From the NCBI GenBank assembly GCA_026708645.1, contig JAPOUM010000044.1, positions 42,558-106,557 on the forward strand: a stretch of 64,000 nt of DNA, written 5' to 3'. The position numbers and the translations under genes are program-made. Origin of the DNA: Acidimicrobiaceae bacterium (lineage in GTDB: Bacteria; Actinomycetota; Acidimicrobiia; Acidimicrobiales; Aldehydirespiratoraceae). This document shows positions 8,380-16,863 of this stretch, in pieces. Each line of letters opens with the position of its first letter. Positions within the stretch are counted from its first letter, which is position 1. The notes below the pieces were generated by a model. That model was not told the origin of the DNA. It did not search any database and was given only the letters and a program-made list of their open reading frames with translations.

Positions 8380-9675
8380 CTAGTCGGCGCGATCCCAAGC
8401 CACGAGCAGACTCTTGGGTCCGCGGAAGGTGATGTTGGCGGACCGTTCCAGGCTCTGGCCTTCTACCAGTCGCAGCGACGGCACACGCTCGGTCAGCACC
8501 TCCAAGGCGACCGCGGCCTCCAAGCGGGCGAGCCGAGCCCCGAGACAGAAGTGGATGCCTTTGCCGAAGGAGATGTGGTTGCGAGCGTTGGATCGGTGGA
8601 TGTCGAATCGGCCGGGGTCGTCGAAGCATCCGGGTTCGTGGTTGGCGGCGGCCAAGCTCAAGAGAATGCTGGTCCCGGCCGGGATTCTCACTCCGGCGAC
8701 CTCGGCGTCGCGGTTGGCCACCCGCCGCCAGCTGGTCTGGGGCGACTCGAAGCGCAGCACTTCCTCCAGCGCAGGCGCGACGAGCGACGGGTCCGCGCGG
8801 AGCTCGTCCCACTGGCTGCGCCGCGCCAGCAGGCAGATCAGCGCGTTGGACAAGAAGTTGCTGACGATCTCGTGGCCCGCGAACGACAGGCCGTAGACGA
8901 TCGATTCGACCTCCGCGAGGGTCAGCTCCTCGGGGTCGCTGTCGTGGACCGCCAGCAGCTCCGAGGTGAAGTCGTCGCCCGGATCGCCGGTCTTGGAAGC
9001 TACGAAGTCGCGGCAGTAGCGCCAGTAGGCCAGCATCTTGCGGGCGATCTCGGTCTGCTCGGCTTCGGAGGGCCTGCCCCAAGTGAAGGCCAGACGGTCA
9101 GAGCACCACCGCTTGAGCTGCTCGTCGTCGCTCGGCGGGAAGCCGATGAACCGGAAGATCGTCTCGCCGGGCAGGGGATGAGCGAACAGCGGCACGAAAT
9201 CCGCGGGCGGGCCCGCTGCCAGCAGCTCGTCGACCAACCCATGACTGCGGCTGCGGATGTAGGGCGCCAGGACGCGCATGCGCCGGTTGGAGAAGCCCTG
9301 CTTGGTGTGGTTGCGTATCCGTCCGTGGTCGGGAGGCTGACGGTTGGACATCACCGCCACCGGGTCGAAGTCGTCGGCAGCCAGCACCGACCGTGCGCCG
9401 TGCCCGAGAGGGAACACCGGATCCTGCACGTTCTGCGAGCCGAAAGTCTCGGGATCCAGGAAGATCTCGCTGATGTCCTCCATGCGGGTGACCACCAGAC
9501 AGCCCAGCTCACGGGAGTAGAACACCGGGGTGTCCCGCAGACCGTCGAGGACCGCGTACGGGTCGGCCTGATAGTCGGCCGCGAAGGGAGTGAAGTCGCT
9601 GACAGGGCATCCCGTCGGCGCCTCGGGCGCTTGATCGGGCGTCCGGTGATAAGACGCAACCTCAGTCGCAGTCAT
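8380..9675 (-). CDS. Cytochrome P450
   Basis: Haem-thiolate monooxygenase, 431 aa, soluble bacterial type. The I-helix reads GLSFAGHEIVSNFL, the K-helix ExxR is EEVLR, and the haem loop is FGKGIHFCLGARLARLE with the ligand Cys near residue 377. A HTKQGF segment matches the usual C-helix H-x4 R/K region. ATG 9675 is chosen over ATG 9684 because a TAGGAT -10 box ends exactly 7 bases upstream and itself contains the 9684 ATG. The much longer open frame upstream is antisense of glcD. No ferredoxin or reductase partner is adjacent. Divergent from glcDEF. Confidence 0.92.
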   Translation of the reverse strand: MTATEVASYHRTPDQAPEAPTGCPVSDFTPFAADYQADPYAVLDGLRDTPVFYSRELGCLVVTRMEDISEIFLDPETFGSQNVQDPVFPLGHGARSVLAADDFDPVAVMSNRQPPDHGRIRNHTKQGFSNRRMRVLAPYIRSRSHGLVDELLAAGPPADFVPLFAHPLPGETIFRFIGFPPSDDEQLKRWCSDRLAFTWGRPSEAEQTEIARKMLAYWRYCRDFVASKTGDPGDDFTSELLAVHDSDPEELTLAEVESIVYGLSFAGHEIVSNFLSNALICLLARRSQWDELRADPSLVAPALEEVLRFESPQTSWRRVANRDAEVAGVRIPAGTSILLSLAAANHEPGCFDDPGRFDIHRSNARNHISFGKGIHFCLGARLARLEAAVALEVLTERVPSLRLVEGQSLERSANITFRGPKSLLVAWDRAD

Positions 9676-9682
9676 CGCAGCC

Positions 9683-9688
9683 ATCCTA
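9683..9688 (-). promoter_or_regulatory. -10 box (TAGGAT) for leaderless P450
   Basis: TAGGAT followed by seven bases and then the ATG at 9675, leaving no room for a ribosome-binding site. Confidence 0.55.
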
Positions 9689-9801
9689 TTCGAGGCGGCG
9701 GAGCGCGCTCGCTCGCCTAGTCGAGGCTTCGGGGCAGTGCGAGTCGCAGGACCGCAGCCTGGCGACGCTTGCTGTGATTCGGTGAGCGCAGGAGTGTGTA
9801 T

Positions 9802-9807
9802 TAGGGT
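9802..9807 (+). promoter_or_regulatory. -10 box (TAGGGT) for leaderless glcD
   Basis: TAGGGT, then the 7 bases TCGAGGC, then the ATG at 9815. This divergent pair of promoters shares the 139-bp gap between the P450 and glcD. Confidence 0.55.
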
Positions 9808-9814
9808 TCGAGGC

Positions 9815-11356
9815 ATGGTTTCTGTACTCGCCTCCACCCGTCGAGTGTTCAGATCGCGTCGTCGCGGCGCCCCCGACGACAGAGCCGCGTCAGCAGCAGG
9901 AACCGGCAGCGGCGCGGATGAGGACGCTGCTCTGGTCGCTGATCTGGTCGAGGCTCTGGGCGCCGAGCGGGTGCGCGCCGACACCGCGGCGCGTTACCTG
10001 GCGTCGCATGACGCGTCCATCTACCGTGAAGGCAACGCCGGGCCGCTCTGCCTGCCCGAGTCCACCGAGGAGGTGGTGGCCTGCGTGCAGGCGGCGATCC
10101 GCCACGGTCGCGCCGTGTCGCCCCGGGGCGCCGGCACCGGCCTCGCCGGCGGCGCCGCGCCGCTGGGGCGTCCGGTGGTGGTGTCCACCACCCGGATGAA
10201 CAAGCTGCTGTCGGTCGATCTCGACAACGGCGCAGCCTGGGTGCAGCCCGGCATCGTCAACCTCGATCTGAGCCGGGCGCTGGCGCCTTACGGGGTTCAC
10301 TTCGCGCCGGATCCGTCGAGTCAGGCCGCCTGCACCATCGGCGGCAACGTGGCCAACAACTCGGGCGGCCCCCACTGCCTGGCCTACGGCGTGACCAGCG
10401 CGCATGTGCTGGCTGTGGAAGTGGTGCTGTCGGACGCCTCGGTGGTGACTCTGGGCGACTTGACTGCGGAACCCGCCGGTTATGACCTGCGCGGGGCTTT
10501 CGTGGGCTCCGAAGGCATGTGCGGCGTGGCTGCCGCCGTGGCGGTGCGTCTCACGCCGAACCCGCCGGCGGTGCGCACCATGATGCTGGCATTCGACGAC
10601 GTGTCGGACGCTGCGGCCACTGTCAGTGCCATCATCGCAGCCGGGATCGTGCCCGCCGCGATCGAGATGATGGATCAGCGCTGCGTCTCCGCTGTGGAGG
10701 ATTTCGCTCAGGCCGGCTACCCCAAAGACGCCGCCGCGGTGCTGCTCGTCGAGGTGGACGGCCCTCCCGGCGGCGTGGCCATCGCCGGCGAGAGAGTCTC
10801 CGACATAGCCGAAGCCAACCAGGCGTCGATAGTGCGCACGGCCGCCGACGACGACGAGCGGGCCCGTCTGTGGAAGGGCCGCAAGAGCGCTTTCGGAGCG
10901 GTGGCCAACGTGATGCCCGACTACTACCTGCACGACACGGTGGTGCCGCGCACTCGGCTGGTGGAGGTGCTGGAGCGGATCTATGAGATCGTCGACCGCC
11001 ACGACCTGATCGTTCTCAACGTGTTCCATGCCGGCGACGGCAACCTGCATCCGCTGCTGGCATACGACTCGCGTGTGCCCGGAGTGCGCGAGCGGGTGCA
11101 TGCCGCGGGCCGCGAGATCATCGAGATGTCGCTGGACATGGGCGGCGCCCTCACCGGCGAGCACGGCATCGGAGTCGAGAAACGCGACTACATGAACCGC
11201 ATGTTCAGCGCGGTCGACCTGGAGCAGCAGAGCCTGCTGCGGTCGTCGTTCGACCCGTATTGCCGTATGAACCCCGGCAAAGTGCTGCCCAGTTCTCACA
11301 GCTGCTCGGACATCAGCGCTCTGCGGGCCTCGGACGCTTCGGGAGTGTGGGGCTGA
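9815..11356 (+). CDS. glcD: Glycolate oxidase subunit GlcD (FAD-linked)
   Basis: Catalytic FAD subunit that oxidises glycolate or D-lactate-type 2-hydroxyacids, 513 aa. The PCMH FAD-binding domain shows PRGAGTGLAGGAAPL and TIGGNVANNSGGPH. The C-terminal FAD oxidase domain has NVFHAGDGNLHPLL and LTGEHGIGVEKRDYM, characteristic of GlcD/lactate dehydrogenases. ATG 9815 is supported by a TAGGGT box 7 bases upstream. The first ~45 residues are a low-complexity, Arg/Ala-rich extension. Followed after 4 bp by glcE and then glcF, the complete three-subunit enzyme. Confidence 0.93.
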   Translation: MVSVLASTRRVFRSRRRGAPDDRAASAAGTGSGADEDAALVADLVEALGAERVRADTAARYLASHDASIYREGNAGPLCLPESTEEVVACVQAAIRHGRAVSPRGAGTGLAGGAAPLGRPVVVSTTRMNKLLSVDLDNGAAWVQPGIVNLDLSRALAPYGVHFAPDPSSQAACTIGGNVANNSGGPHCLAYGVTSAHVLAVEVVLSDASVVTLGDLTAEPAGYDLRGAFVGSEGMCGVAAAVAVRLTPNPPAVRTMMLAFDDVSDAAATVSAIIAAGIVPAAIEMMDQRCVSAVEDFAQAGYPKDAAAVLLVEVDGPPGGVAIAGERVSDIAEANQASIVRTAADDDERARLWKGRKSAFGAVANVMPDYYLHDTVVPRTRLVEVLERIYEIVDRHDLIVLNVFHAGDGNLHPLLAYDSRVPGVRERVHAAGREIIEMSLDMGGALTGEHGIGVEKRDYMNRMFSAVDLEQQSLLRSSFDPYCRMNPGKVLPSSHSCSDISALRASDASGVWG

Positions 11357-11360
11357 GCCG

Positions 11361-12365
11361 GTGACGGACTCGACGGTTTCGACAGTCTCAATGGTCTCGA
11401 CCGGCTCGACCGGCTCGACGGACTACGACTCTGCGCTGCGGGCCTTCGCGGCCGAGATCGGGCCCGACGAGCCGGTGTGCGTGCGCGGCGGGGCCACCCG
11501 CTGGCGTCTGGGAGGCGAGCCCGCGGCGGGCGCCCGCGAGGTGAGAGCCCCCGTCGGCGTGGTGGCGTTCGAGCCTGCGGAGATGACGGTGCGGGTCCGT
11601 GCCGGGACCACGGTCAGCGAACTGCACCGAGAGCTCGCATCCGCCGGGCAGCGCACGGCCCTGCCCGAACGCGACGGCGGCACGGTCGGCGGAGCTTTGA
11701 TGGCCGGCGAGTCGAGCATCGCCCGACTGGGTCGCGGCCCGGTCCGTGAAGCGTTGCTGCAGGCTCGCTACGTGTGCGCCGACGGCCGGATCGCCAGCGG
11801 CGGCGCGGGCACCGTCAAGAACGTCAGCGGTTTCGATCTGTGCCGGCTGTTGGTGGGCTCGCTGGGCACGCTCGGGCTGCTGGGCGAGGCGTTGCTGCGC
11901 ACTTTCCCGGCCCCCGAGATCGAGCGTTGGGTGCATCTTTCTGGTGCTGATCCGGGCACGGCGCAAGCGTGTCGCACTGCCGCGTCGGTGCTGTGGGACG
12001 GCAGCGGCGTGTGGGCGCTGCTCAGCGGCTATGAGCCCGATGTGGACGAGGATCTGAGCCGCTTGAGCGGCTGCAGCGACGCTGCGGGCCCGCCGGAGTT
12101 GCCGCCGCATCGCTGGATCTGCACGCCGGCTGAGGCGGCCGGCTTCGTCGAGCACGCGGCTTCAGTCGGCGCCGACTTCGACGGGCGCGACGCCTCTGCC
12201 GGGCGTTTCGTCGCCGAGATCGGAGTGGGGGTGGTGCATGCGTCGGCGCCTCAGCCCCAGCGCACGGTCGCGCCGGGCGTGGAGGAACTGAACCGTCGCT
12301 TCAAGCAGCGTTTCGACCCCTCCGGCCGTTTGAACCCCGGACGCGATCCTCTGAGAAAGAACTGA
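11361..12365 (+). CDS. glcE: Glycolate oxidase subunit GlcE
   Basis: Second FAD-binding subunit of glycolate oxidase, 334 aa; it pairs with GlcD and GlcF at the membrane. It has a shortened PCMH-type fold with DGGTVGGALMAGESS and GTVKNVSGFDLCRLLVGSLGT, where GlcE proteins have the (K/R)NVSG(Y/F)D(L/V) motif. The GTG start lies 4 bp after glcD. The first ~20 residues are Ser-Thr-X triplets coded by 9-bp repeats and precede the conserved fold. The C-terminus RFDPSGRLNPGR is typical. Its TGA is in frame with glcF (see glcF). Confidence 0.9.
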   Translation: MTDSTVSTVSMVSTGSTGSTDYDSALRAFAAEIGPDEPVCVRGGATRWRLGGEPAAGAREVRAPVGVVAFEPAEMTVRVRAGTTVSELHRELASAGQRTALPERDGGTVGGALMAGESSIARLGRGPVREALLQARYVCADGRIASGGAGTVKNVSGFDLCRLLVGSLGTLGLLGEALLRTFPAPEIERWVHLSGADPGTAQACRTAASVLWDGSGVWALLSGYEPDVDEDLSRLSGCSDAAGPPELPPHRWICTPAEAAGFVEHAASVGADFDGRDASAGRFVAEIGVGVVHASAPQPQRTVAPGVEELNRRFKQRFDPSGRLNPGRDPLRKN

Positions 12366-12387
12366 TGGCGACGAACTGATGGCGACG
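12360..12387 (+). repeat. 14-bp tandem duplication across the glcE stop
   Basis: AACTGATGGCGACG occurs twice head to tail (12360-12373, 12374-12387), with the glcE TGA in the first copy. It opens a 195-bp glcE-glcF spacer rich in GAC/GAT/GAA triplets. 14 bp is not a multiple of three, so gain or loss of one copy would change the frame relation between glcE and glcF. Confidence 0.7.
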
Positions 12388-12560
12388 ACCACGACGGCGA
12401 TAAAAAAGAAGACGACGACGGCGATGATGACGCTGGTGGGGAAGACGATGACGATGTCGACGCCGACGAAGCTGGCGGCGGCTGTTGCGCTTACGGCTGC
12501 GAAGGTCGTTGTGCCCGCGTGCGCCTGCTGCGGCACCCGTGTCTGCTGTTGGAGTCGGTG

Positions 12561-13802
12561 ATGGACCTCGGCTTGGACACCGACGAACTGGCTTCCTGCG
12601 TCTCGTGCGGGCTGTGTCTGCCGCATTGCCCGACGTTCGTGATCACCGGCAGCGACACCGAGTCTCCCCGTGGCCGCATCGCGCTGATGCGGGCCGTGCA
12701 GGACAAGGACGCGCCGGTCACCGACGAAGTGATCCGCTCCATGGAAACCTGCGTGCAATGCCGCGGCTGCGAGACCGCCTGCCCGAGCGCCGTGCCTTTC
12801 GGGCGCCTGATGGAAGGCACACGGGCCGCTTTGGCCGAGACGGGACGGATCACGCCGCGCTGGCAGCGCTGGGCTCTGGCGATGCTGCGCCACCGCCGTC
12901 TGGTGCTGGCCGGATCGACGCTGCTGGCGGTGGCTGTGCGGCTGCGTCTGGTGCCTGTTCGCCGTCTCGGTCTGCCGGCGAGGATGCCGCTGCGGCGCCC
13001 TCCTTTGCGAGCTTCCGGCAGCGACGTCTGGCTTTTTACGGGCTGTGTCATGGACGCCTGGCAAAGAGACGTGCATCTGGCGGTTCAGCGGGTGCTGGAA
13101 GCCGCCGGGGCGGGTGTGGAACCCACCGGCGCCGCAGCGCCGTGTTGCGGGGCTCTGCACATCCACGCGGGTCTGGAGTCCGACACCAAGGAGATGGCCC
13201 GCCAGGTGATGGCCGGACTCTCCGCGGACGACCGCCCCATTCTGGTGGACTCGGCCGGTTGCGGCGCGGTGCTCAAAGATTACGGGCATCTGCTCGGCAG
13301 CGACGAAGCGCGGGCGTTCTCGGAGCGTGTCTACGACGTGCATGAATGGCTGGCCGGGCGTCTCGACGAACTGCAGGCGAACCGAGCGGTTCAGCCGCTG
13401 CCGGTGACTGTGGCCGTGCAGGATCCCTGCCATCTGCGCCATGTGCAGCGCGCCCATCAGCCGGTGCCCGAAGTGCTGCGCCCCTTCGTGGCTGAGGTCG
13501 TCAAACTCGACGACGACGGTCTGTGCTGCGGCGCAGGCGGGGCCTATTCGATGATGGAGCGCGAACTTTCGCAGGCGATACGCGAGCGAAAGACCGCGTC
13601 AGTGGCCCGCTCCGGGGCTTCTGTCGTGGCCAGCGCCAACCCTGGGTGTTCGCTGCATCTGGCCGCTGCTGGGCTCGATGTGCGCCATCCGATGGAGCTG
13701 ATCGACGAGGCTCTCGCGGCGGATGGTGCGACGGCCGGCGCTCAGGCGAAACCGAACACCGGCGGGAGCACCACGATCACCACCGCCAGCCAGACCGCGT
13801 AG
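12561..13802 (+). CDS. glcF: Glycolate oxidase iron-sulfur subunit GlcF
   Basis: Electron-transfer subunit of glycolate oxidase, 413 aa, passing electrons from GlcD/GlcE to the quinone pool. Two ferredoxin-type clusters are visible: CVSCGLCLPHCP and CVQCRGCETACP. Two CCG domains follow (CCGALHIHAG with DSAGCGAVL, and LCCGAGGAYSMM with ANPGCSLHL). ATG 12561 is chosen for its GGAG site 6 bases upstream and the match of MDLGLDTDELASC to family N-termini. The frame stays open back to the glcE TGA, coding an Asp-rich stretch with four cysteines. The last 20 residues are antisense to the convergent membrane-protein gene. Confidence 0.9.
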   Translation: MDLGLDTDELASCVSCGLCLPHCPTFVITGSDTESPRGRIALMRAVQDKDAPVTDEVIRSMETCVQCRGCETACPSAVPFGRLMEGTRAALAETGRITPRWQRWALAMLRHRRLVLAGSTLLAVAVRLRLVPVRRLGLPARMPLRRPPLRASGSDVWLFTGCVMDAWQRDVHLAVQRVLEAAGAGVEPTGAAAPCCGALHIHAGLESDTKEMARQVMAGLSADDRPILVDSAGCGAVLKDYGHLLGSDEARAFSERVYDVHEWLAGRLDELQANRAVQPLPVTVAVQDPCHLRHVQRAHQPVPEVLRPFVAEVVKLDDDGLCCGAGGAYSMMERELSQAIRERKTASVARSGASVVASANPGCSLHLAAAGLDVRHPMELIDEALAADGATAGAQAKPNTGGSTTITTASQTA

Positions 13803-15043
13803 ACATTCGCATAGTCGGCCTGCCAGCGCTCCAGTCGCTCGAAGCTGACCCGGCCCCGCAGAAAACCGACATACAGCCAAGCTGCGCCGGCCAGGTTGAC
13901 CAGCAGCACCAGATTGATGCCCAAAGCCGCGAACCGGTTGGGTGTGGCCCCGAACTCCGACAGTCGGTCGACCATGGCGCTCAGCACGAAAAGGTCTGCC
14001 AGAAGCGCCGCTATCACCAGAGCTGTCTGCGCCACGTCGAAAATGTTCGGGCCGGCTTGCGGATCGCGCGCCGCCACCGAATAAAGCACCAGAGCCGCCA
14101 CCACCAACAGCAGCACGTCGAAGATGATCAACAGGGTGCGGCTGGCTTCGATGCCTCCGCCTGAGATGATCGCCGCGGCAAGGAATGAGAGCATCAGCAC
14201 GGTGAACATCGGTGTGAAGAGCCTTGTCAGCACCGGCGCCAGCCTCTCGAGGACGCCTTTGCGGGTGTCGGCCAGCCAGCCGGCTACCACCACTGAGCCC
14301 GCTGCTGCAGCGGGCGTGATCCAAAACCCGATCAGTTCTACGACGTCGGCGCCGATGATGGTGAAAACTGCGGCCGCGAGGCCCGTCAACACCGTTCCGC
14401 CGATGGCGATCATTCCGTAGTAGATGCCCCATTCGCCGGTGAAGCGCACGAAATCGAGGCGCTTTTTGTGGTTGCGCCAGTCGCCGCCGCAGTGGGCTGC
14501 GCCCACCGCCAACCACATGAGCACAGGCAGATGCAATGCTGCAAGCAGAAGCGTGTCGCCGGATTCGTCTCCGTCGAACGGATAAAGGTTGATGATTGCT
14601 GCTGATGCCGCGAAAACCGCTGCTAGCCGGACTGTCCAGCGTGCGCTGAGACCGTGCGACCAAGCGAAATATCCGGCCAGGAACGGCAGCACCAGCAAGC
14701 TGAGGTTGCGTCCGTAGAAGTCGCCTTGGTACTCGAACGACATCCCGAACAGTGCGGGCGCTCGTGACGCCATCCCAGCGCCGCAAGCCAAGATGCCCAT
14801 CGTCATGAACTCGTCTGTGGCGGCCGACTGCTCCACGGCGATTATCGAGCGTCGGCTCGACGGTTGCGGCGGCGGCGCGGGATCGGCTCTGGGGCTTGCG
14901 GAGTCCGCTGTTTCGAGTCGGTCGATGACCTTCAAGGCTTCTTGGTAGGCACCGATTCGCTTGGCAGCCACCAAAAACGCTTCTGAAGGTTCCAGACCCA
15001 GATCGGCGAGAGTGTCCAACTGGCGGCGCAGAGCGCTTTCCAA
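13742..15043 (-). CDS. Multi-span membrane protein with permease-prefix-like N-terminus
   Basis: About 433 aa with roughly ten membrane helices. The N-terminal soluble part (HLESALRRQLDTLADLGL then SEAFLVAAKRIG) resembles the 'permease prefix domain 1' found before several actinobacterial membrane domains. The membrane region containing FTGEWGIYYGMIAIGGTVL resembles DUF4153; this is a judgement by eye. The start is unsure. TTG 15043 is the only ordinary start, but prefix-domain similarity runs upstream to an ATT at 15115 just inside a stop. Its 3' end overlaps the convergent glcF by 61 bp. Function unknown. Confidence 0.7.
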   Translation of the reverse strand: MESALRRQLDTLADLGLEPSEAFLVAAKRIGAYQEALKVIDRLETADSASPRADPAPPPQPSSRRSIIAVEQSAATDEFMTMGILACGAGMASRAPALFGMSFEYQGDFYGRNLSLLVLPFLAGYFAWSHGLSARWTVRLAAVFAASAAIINLYPFDGDESGDTLLLAALHLPVLMWLAVGAAHCGGDWRNHKKRLDFVRFTGEWGIYYGMIAIGGTVLTGLAAAVFTIIGADVVELIGFWITPAAAAGSVVVAGWLADTRKGVLERLAPVLTRLFTPMFTVLMLSFLAAAIISGGGIEASRTLLIIFDVLLLVVAALVLYSVAARDPQAGPNIFDVAQTALVIAALLADLFVLSAMVDRLSEFGATPNRFAALGINLVLLVNLAGAAWLYVGFLRGRVSFERLERWQADYANVYAVWLAVVIVVLPPVFGFA

Positions 15044-15156
15044 GTGGCTGCTCTGGGAGTGCAGCAGCCAGGATCGGATCAGGGCTTCAAGCCGCTCGTC
15101 GCCGTTTTCGTTAATGAAGGCAAATTACCAGATCCTGACACCCCACCGCCGAGCAG

Positions 15157-15534
15157 TTACTGCGGCCAGCGAGAAGTCCTTGAATCTCGATAGTGCGGCC
15201 CGTGACGGTCGCGTCGATCGGGAACGACCGCAATGCAGATCGGGTGCTGTCGAACCCACAAAATGATCTCCCTGTAGGCGTTTGTGACCGCCTCCGTATC
15301 GACCTTCAAGAAGAAGGTGTCAGGAACACTGCTGTTCACCCAGTCAACGAGAGCGTCCTCAGAGGCGCCGGCGCGCAACTCGGAGCGGACCCGGTCGATG
15401 CTGAAAACGCTGCCTTGCTGGTGATGGTGAAGCAGGCACTTCCAGAAGCCTGGACATATCTCGAAGGAGTAGTAGAAGTTCTTGGCGGTGATGAAGACAT
15501 CGGAGTCCACGAGGTAGAACTCTTTGGAGGTCAC
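15157..15534 (-). pseudogene. DUF4411 (PIN-like) toxin, C-terminally truncated
   Basis: The first ~95 residues match the DUF4411 family, a PIN-like nuclease usually paired with an ImmA/IrrE protein: FYLVDSDVFITAKNFYYSFE, CPGFWKCLLHHHQQG, FSIDRVRSEL, VPDTFFL and AYREIILWVRQHP. Past that point the frame changes to an unrelated basic tail and stops at 125 aa, while the family is about 160-170 aa; the segment with the later acidic catalytic residues is missing. Overlaps the ImmA/IrrE fragment by 4 bp (ATGA), preserving the original operon junction. Probably inactive, though the N-terminal half may still be expressed. Confidence 0.75.
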
Positions 15535-15824
15535 GGGAGGCCGATCCCGATCCGTTGCGCATACTTCTGGAACGCTCCGCCTTGCAACCCCGTGAGGTCG
15601 TAGGCCTCCTTGAAGCCGATCCGTCCCTCGAATGCGGCGTGCAGCACATGCTTCGCGAACAACTCGCCGACCCGAGTGTTCTGATTGTTGTAGAAATCGC
15701 CTCCGCCTCCCGAGGCGCCGCGTTTGTGAGCCTGGCTTACGTGTTGCCTGTAGAAGTCAACAAATTCACTGCGGTCCACGAGCCCGAGATCGAGGGCGCG
15801 GCGTGCAGCCACCACGCTCAGATG
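15531..15824 (-). pseudogene. C-terminal fragment of ImmA/IrrE-family metallopeptidase
   Basis: About 95 codons matching only the C-terminal end of the XRE/ImmA-IrrE proteins that precede DUF4411: ARRALDLGLVDRSEFVDFYR, GGDFYNNQNTRVGELFA and EGRIGFKEAYDLTGL. The helix-turn-helix and the zinc-protease HExxH part are absent. Upstream, the same frame runs straight into the TGA of the small gene at 15825-16058, showing where the 5' part was deleted or replaced. With the DUF4411 remnant it marks a dead toxin-antitoxin module. A GTG at 15815 gives a formal 94-aa ORF. Confidence 0.7.
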
Positions 15825-16058
15825 TCAGGCGGCGCCGGGTGGCTGTGGAGCGTCCGCGGCATTCGCTTCGGGCCCTGGGTCGTTGGGCATTCCGATGCGG
15901 AGGTAGCCCTCGATGCGGGCCAGTCGTTCCTTCACCTCAGACAGACGGTCGCGGAGTTTGTCGGTGGTGCGTTGTTGGTGCCAGATGACCGTGAGCACGG
16001 CGAGCACGACGGTGACGATCTGCGAGACGGTGTTGAGATCCACGACCTGAGCATACAT
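15825..16058 (-). CDS. Small single-span membrane protein with coiled coil
   Basis: 77 aa. Reads MYAQVVDLNTVSQ, then one membrane segment (IVTVVLAVLTVIWHQ), then a charged heptad-like helix (RDRLSEVKERLARIEGYL) and a Pro/Ala-rich tail. Small proteins of this layout are frequent beside toxin-antitoxin genes in actinobacterial accessory regions, as I recall; no function is known to me. The codon pattern is normal and the ATG lies in an AT-richer stretch. It is wedged between the type ISP remnant and the ImmA remnant, and its stop is in frame with the latter. Confidence 0.6.
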   Translation of the reverse strand: MYAQVVDLNTVSQIVTVVLAVLTVIWHQQRTTDKLRDRLSEVKERLARIEGYLRIGMPNDPGPEANAADAPQPPGAA

Positions 16059-16082
16059 CGTAGTAACTCAGAAAGCAACTAT

Positions 16083-16500
16083 TTACATGAAACGGTCGCT
16101 GAACGCGCTCGTTGCTCCCAGCGCGTAAACATAGGCGAGCAGATCCTCAGCGGTGATGGCGGCACCGAGCCTGTCGCTGAGAGCCGCAAGCAGTCCGTCG
16201 GCAACATTGGGCTCGCCACCGCCTGCGTCCCGATGAAGCGGCATGACATTCTTGGCGCCACGCCCCGAGAAGTGGTCAAGGTCCGGCACGTAGGGCGTGG
16301 CCGTGCGCACCGGACCCTGGCCGAGTTTCGTGGAAGTCAGCGTCGTGAGAAACACCTGCCTCGGCGCCCTGACGTGCAGAGTGTTCCAGCGTGTCGGTCA
16401 ACAGGATTTGCATGGCGCCGTCGCCTGCGCCGGCAGCGTCGAGGTCGAGAGCGCCTGCATCAGCTCCGCCCAATCTGGCTTCGGGCAGCAGGCGTCGCCT
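16083..16500 (-). pseudogene. Remnant of type ISP restriction-modification enzyme C-terminus
   Basis: The 3' frame (16083-16355) reads VFLTTLTSTKLGQGPVRT, TPYVPDLDHFSGRGAKNVMP, LHRDAGG, EPNVADGLLAALSD and TAEDLLAYVYALGATSAFSD. This resembles the target-recognition end of type ISP restriction/methyltransferase proteins, which are over 1,000 aa when whole. Upstream bits of the same protein appear in two other frames (PKPDWAELMQ; AMQILLTDTLEHSARQGAEAG), so at least one frameshift has occurred. The frame stops early after FSDRFM. The methylase, helicase and nuclease parts are gone. Clearly non-functional. Confidence 0.65.
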
Positions 16501-16542
16501 CATCCTAGGATCGTGAGGCAGTCGGCAGGGGGCACTGCTGCT

Positions 16543-16863
16543 CTAGCAGTCCACGGCTTCTCGGAGAGCCGCGCAGGCTTCGGCTAGGCGAACCGGCCCC
16601 AAGGTGCAGATCAGAGTCACTAGGTTCGCCTTGGGCACGACCCTCAGGTTGTCGAAGCTCGCCGCGCAGTCTGCGGGCATTCCGTCATCGGGACCGAGCG
16701 GCAACTCGGTGGGGATATCTCGGACTGTCCGAGTGACCGGAACTGCGAGGACGCTGTTGAGCACTGGTATCGCGGCAGAACGGCTCATGACGAGGAACGG
16801 GCGCCGGCCGATGTCCTCCAGCTCGGTCCACCACACTTGACCGCGTCGGGGCGCCGTCACCAC
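16543..16863 (-). CDS. MazF/PemK-family toxin (endoribonuclease)
   Basis: 106-aa mRNA interferase of the MazF/PemK fold. RRGQVWWTELEDIGRRPFLV is the standard N-terminal strand pair, PVLNSVLAVPVTRTVRDIPTE covers the core, and ASFDNLRVVPKANL the RNA-binding loop. It overlaps the upstream antitoxin by 7 bp (GTG inside the antitoxin end), as expected for a coupled pair. Full length for the family, with no damage visible, so likely active. Confidence 0.9.
   Translation of the reverse strand: MVTAPRRGQVWWTELEDIGRRPFLVMSRSAAIPVLNSVLAVPVTRTVRDIPTELPLGPDDGMPADCAASFDNLRVVPKANLVTLICTLGPVRLAEACAALREAVDC

Noticed and set aside
9890..11299. Minus-strand open frame of 469 codons opposite glcD
   Set aside because: His/Gly-rich composition typical of an antisense shadow; glcD is a well-recognised protein.
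12162..13457. Long minus-strand open frame (431 codons) across glcE/glcF
   Set aside because: His/Arg/Gln-rich shadow of glcF codons in high-GC DNA; glcF has clear Fe-S motifs on the plus strand.
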